This document shows positions 61,755-64,000 of a stretch of DNA of 64,000 bases, piece after piece. Each line of letters opens with the position of its first letter. Position 1 is the first letter of the stretch. The stretch is from Paenibacillus sp. S150 (GTDB taxonomy: Bacteria > Bacillota > Bacilli > Paenibacillales > Paenibacillaceae), in contig NZ_JACBYI010000030.1 of NCBI RefSeq assembly GCF_019352175.1, forward strand, positions 1-64,000, read 5' to 3'. The notes under the pieces are model-generated. The model had not been told where the DNA came from and searched no databases. It worked only from the letters and a program-made list of their open reading frames with translations. Both the position numbers and the translations under genes were made by a program.

Positions 61755-63051
61755 TCCCGTCTCCACCCCTCGCTTCATTCTCTAATCGGATCTCTATTGC
61801 CCGCGCATGGCCTTCCAGCCCCTCGCGCCGGGCCAGCTCGATAATCGCCGCCCCGTCGCGCAGCAGCGCTTCCTTGCTGTAATAGATCAGGCTTGATTTC
61901 TTAATGAAATCATCCACATCCACCGGCGAAGAGAACCGTGCTGTGCCGTTGGTCGGAATAATATGATTCGGACCGGCAAAATAATCGCCGACCGGCTCAG
62001 AGCTGTACGGACCCAGGAAGACCGCTCCGGCATTCTCGATGCTGCCGAGCAATCCCATCGGGTCCTCGGCCACAATCTCCAGATGCTCCGGCGCCAGCCG
62101 GTTCACAACGTCAATTCCTTCCGCCAGCGATTCCACAACGATAATCGCGCCGTAGCTGTCCACGGAAGCGCGGGCAATGGCCTCGCGCGGAAGCTCCTGC
62201 AGCTGCCGCTCCACTTCGGCAGCAACCGCCTCCGCAAGGCGCTGCGACGGCGTCACCAGGATGGCCGAGGCCATCTCGTCATGCTCGGCCTGCGAGAGCA
62301 GGTCGGCCGCGACGTAGGCGGCCTCGGCGGTATCGTCGGCGAGCACGACGATCTCGCTCGGTCCGGCGATGCTGTCGATATCGACAGCGCCGTAGACCTC
62401 GCGTTTGGCCAGGGCCACGTAGATGTTCCCTGGCCCGCAGATCTTATCGACCGGCGCGATGGACGCCGTGCCGAAGGCCAGTGCGGCGATCGCCTGCGCG
62501 CCGCCCACGCGGTAGATCTCGTTCACGCCGGCTTCGGCGGCGGCCACGAGAATATAAGGATCGATGCCCTCCGTGCCGCCGGTCGACGGCGGAGTGACCA
62601 TCACGATCTCCGGCACCCCGGCGATCTGAGCCGGAATAACGTTCATCAGCACCGAGGACGGATACGCCGCCTTGCCGCCGGGAACGTATACGCCCACACG
62701 CTTCAGCGGGCGGATGATCTGGCCGAGGATCGTGCCGTCCGGCTGCAGATCCATCCAGGAATTGCGTTTCTGCCGCGCATGAAACGCCCGGATATTGGCG
62801 GCGGCGGCCCGGATCGCCGTAACAAAGGACGCCTCCACCCGTCCATAGGCGGCCTGAAGCTCTTCCGCAGTCACCCGCAGCTGTGCCGGCGTAAGTGCCG
62901 CGCCGTCGAAGCGTTCCGTATAGCGGAGCAATGCCGCATCGCCTTCATTTTTGATACCGGCCACAATATCCTTCACGGCCTTGTTCTGCTCCGGCGTTCC
63001 GTATTCCACTTCACGCTGCAGCTTGAATTCCTTGCCCGATTGAACCTTCAC
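61744..63051 (-). CDS. hisD: Histidinol dehydrogenase
   Basis: 435 residues; the last two oxidations to histidine, NAD and zinc dependent. PGGKAAYPSSVLMNVIPA, the signature AGPSEIVVLAD and the catalytic NRLAPEHLEI and GPNHIIPT segments are intact. The start is GTG 63051, behind AAAGGGGG, giving a normal length. The longer frame reads back into hisG. Confidence 0.94.
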   Translation of the reverse strand: MKVQSGKEFKLQREVEYGTPEQNKAVKDIVAGIKNEGDAALLRYTERFDGAALTPAQLRVTAEELQAAYGRVEASFVTAIRAAAANIRAFHARQKRNSWMDLQPDGTILGQIIRPLKRVGVYVPGGKAAYPSSVLMNVIPAQIAGVPEIVMVTPPSTGGTEGIDPYILVAAAEAGVNEIYRVGGAQAIAALAFGTASIAPVDKICGPGNIYVALAKREVYGAVDIDSIAGPSEIVVLADDTAEAAYVAADLLSQAEHDEMASAILVTPSQRLAEAVAAEVERQLQELPREAIARASVDSYGAIIVVESLAEGIDVVNRLAPEHLEIVAEDPMGLLGSIENAGAVFLGPYSSEPVGDYFAGPNHIIPTNGTARFSSPVDVDDFIKKSSLIYYSKEALLRDGAAIIELARREGLEGHARAIEIRLENEARGGDGNGK

Positions 63052-63074
63052 CGCTGCTTCCCCCTTTTGCATCC

Positions 63075-63731
63075 TTAGCGTTGAACTCCGCCGAGTTCCA
63101 GTCCAGGCAGCGCGATAACCGCCTGCAGGCGGTCGCATAGCTGCTGGATTTCTTCATTCTTCATCCGGTAGCTCACCCGGTTCGCCACAAGGCGGCTTGT
63201 AATCCCGAAGATGCTCTTCATCTCCACCAGTCCGTTGTCTTTCAGCGTCTGTCCGGTTTCCACCATATCGACGATGCGGTCGGCAAGACCGATCAGCGGC
63301 GCAAGCTCAATGGAGCCGTTCAGCTTCACAACCTCCACCTGCTGTCCCTGCTCGCGGAAGTAGCGCGACGCCACATTCGGATACTTCGTCGCTACCCGCT
63401 GCTGAATGCCCGGCTGCCAGTTCGGCAGGCCGATAATCGACATCCGGCAGCGTGCGATCCCCAGATCCAGCAGCTCGTAAACATCGCGGTTTTCCTCCAG
63501 CAGCACATCCTTGCCCACGATGCCGATATCCGCTACCCCGTATTCCACATACGTGGGCACATCGACCGGCTTGGCCAGGATAAATTCCATTCCTGCATCC
63601 GGCAGTGAAATCACCAGCTTGCGCGACTCTTCGCCATCCGGCGGAATCGGCAGTCCCGCCTGGCGGAACAGCTCCGCCGCTTTATTGTATATCCGCCCTT
63701 TCGGCATGGCGACCTTCAATATCTGTGCCAT
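63075..63731 (-). CDS. hisG: ATP phosphoribosyltransferase catalytic subunit, short form
   Basis: 218 residues; the first step of histidine synthesis. It lacks the C-terminal regulatory domain of the long form, so it requires HisZ, and the end of a hisZ-like gene lies just upstream. AMPKGRIYNKAAELFRQAGL and GLADRIVDMVETGQTLKDNGL (PRPP loop) are conserved. GGAGG precedes the ATG. Confidence 0.95.
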   Translation of the reverse strand: MAQILKVAMPKGRIYNKAAELFRQAGLPIPPDGEESRKLVISLPDAGMEFILAKPVDVPTYVEYGVADIGIVGKDVLLEENRDVYELLDLGIARCRMSIIGLPNWQPGIQQRVATKYPNVASRYFREQGQQVEVVKLNGSIELAPLIGLADRIVDMVETGQTLKDNGLVEMKSIFGITSRLVANRVSYRMKNEEIQQLCDRLQAVIALPGLELGGVQR

Positions 63732-63865
63732 TTCATTGACCTCCGTCTCCAGTTCTATCTGATAAATCCGTACTATTAATAAGCGGAACGCTTAATTTAT
63801 CAATCGGCGATGGCCGTGACTGCGGTAAATGTCTGAACTGTCGGATACTGCTGGAGATGAATTTC

Positions 63866-64000
63866 TCAGCCATGCTCGCTGACAAAAGACACGAATGTAT
63901 AAATCTCCCCGTACCGCTCGCCGTCCGCTTCAACCGTATCCGTATCCAGGCGCTTCACTGTCTTCAGATCGCCGGGCTCTGCAGCCAGACGCGTCACCAC
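63866..64000 (-). CDS. hisZ: C-terminal 44 residues of HisZ
   Basis: This frame is open to the window edge and ends ERYGEIYTFVSFVSEHG. It lies 134 bases ahead of the short-form hisG, where the HisZ regulatory subunit (a HisRS paralogue) is expected. The call rests mainly on position and on the need of short HisG for HisZ. Confidence 0.6.
   Translation of the reverse strand: MVTRLAAEPGDLKTVKRLDTDTVEADGERYGEIYTFVSFVSEHG

Noticed and set aside
63733..63933. 66-residue minus-strand frame beside hisG
   Set aside because: It overlaps the hisZ-like C-terminus in another frame and has no recognisable features.

Overview
This window is a piece of a Firmicutes chromosome, most likely Paenibacillus. 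The evidence is the order cggR-gap-pgk-tpiA-gpmI-eno, the neighbouring secG-rnr-smpB-ssrA and rapZ-yvcK-whiA-crh clusters, strong AGGAGG-type ribosome sites, a CtsR box before clpP, several copper-amine-oxidase-like stalk proteins and a secreted pectate lyase. The species is inferred from gene content only.

Layout. Bases 1-4700 hold the 5' part of a group IIC-like intron sitting directly behind the terminator of a secreted pectate lyase gene, then an esterase. Bases 5000-10330 are accessory: an AbrB/Doc toxin-antitoxin pair, a DUF6155-like gene, a primase-helicase of the TOTE type and a class II Fic protein. Bases 10395-28906 are an integrated element of about 18.5 kb inserted in the 3' end of the tmRNA gene (ssrA). 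It has a 22-bp direct repeat at both ends, paired 11-bp-spaced TGTAGAC sites inside each end, a tyrosine integrase, an excisionase-like protein, a P4-type helicase, a serine recombinase with a res-like region, RadC and phage-style regulators. No capsid or conjugation genes are seen. Its two ends carry probable defence cargo: on the left, an overlapping gene pair (sacsin-like GHKL ATPase plus AlbA/nuclease-like protein); on the right, a complete retron, made of a 160-nt msr-msd candidate bounded by a perfect 12-bp inverted repeat and a reverse transcriptase fused to a trypsin-like protease.

Bases 28886-41350 are core: ssrA, smpB, rnr (with a 230-residue Gly/Arg/Ala-rich tail), secG and the glycolytic operon with a CggR-type operator and promoter. 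Bases 41600-50200 hold tRNA-Arg(CCG), clpP, envelope and secreted proteins and the rapZ-yvcK-whiA-crh operon plus glucokinase. Bases 50300-55400 hold thiC under a TPP riboswitch, trxB and a TPR protein. The rest is prs and the histidine operon hisZ-G-D-B-H-A-F-IE-J, read toward low coordinates and interrupted between hisA and hisF by about 780 bp of non-operon DNA.

Six copies of a roughly 60-100 bp palindromic repeat, all in the same orientation, are scattered in intergenic DNA (3633, 33174, 33270, 33448, 50317, 52233). The most interesting items are the retron-protease fusion with its RNA, the ATPase/nuclease pair, and the ssrA-targeted element that carries both.
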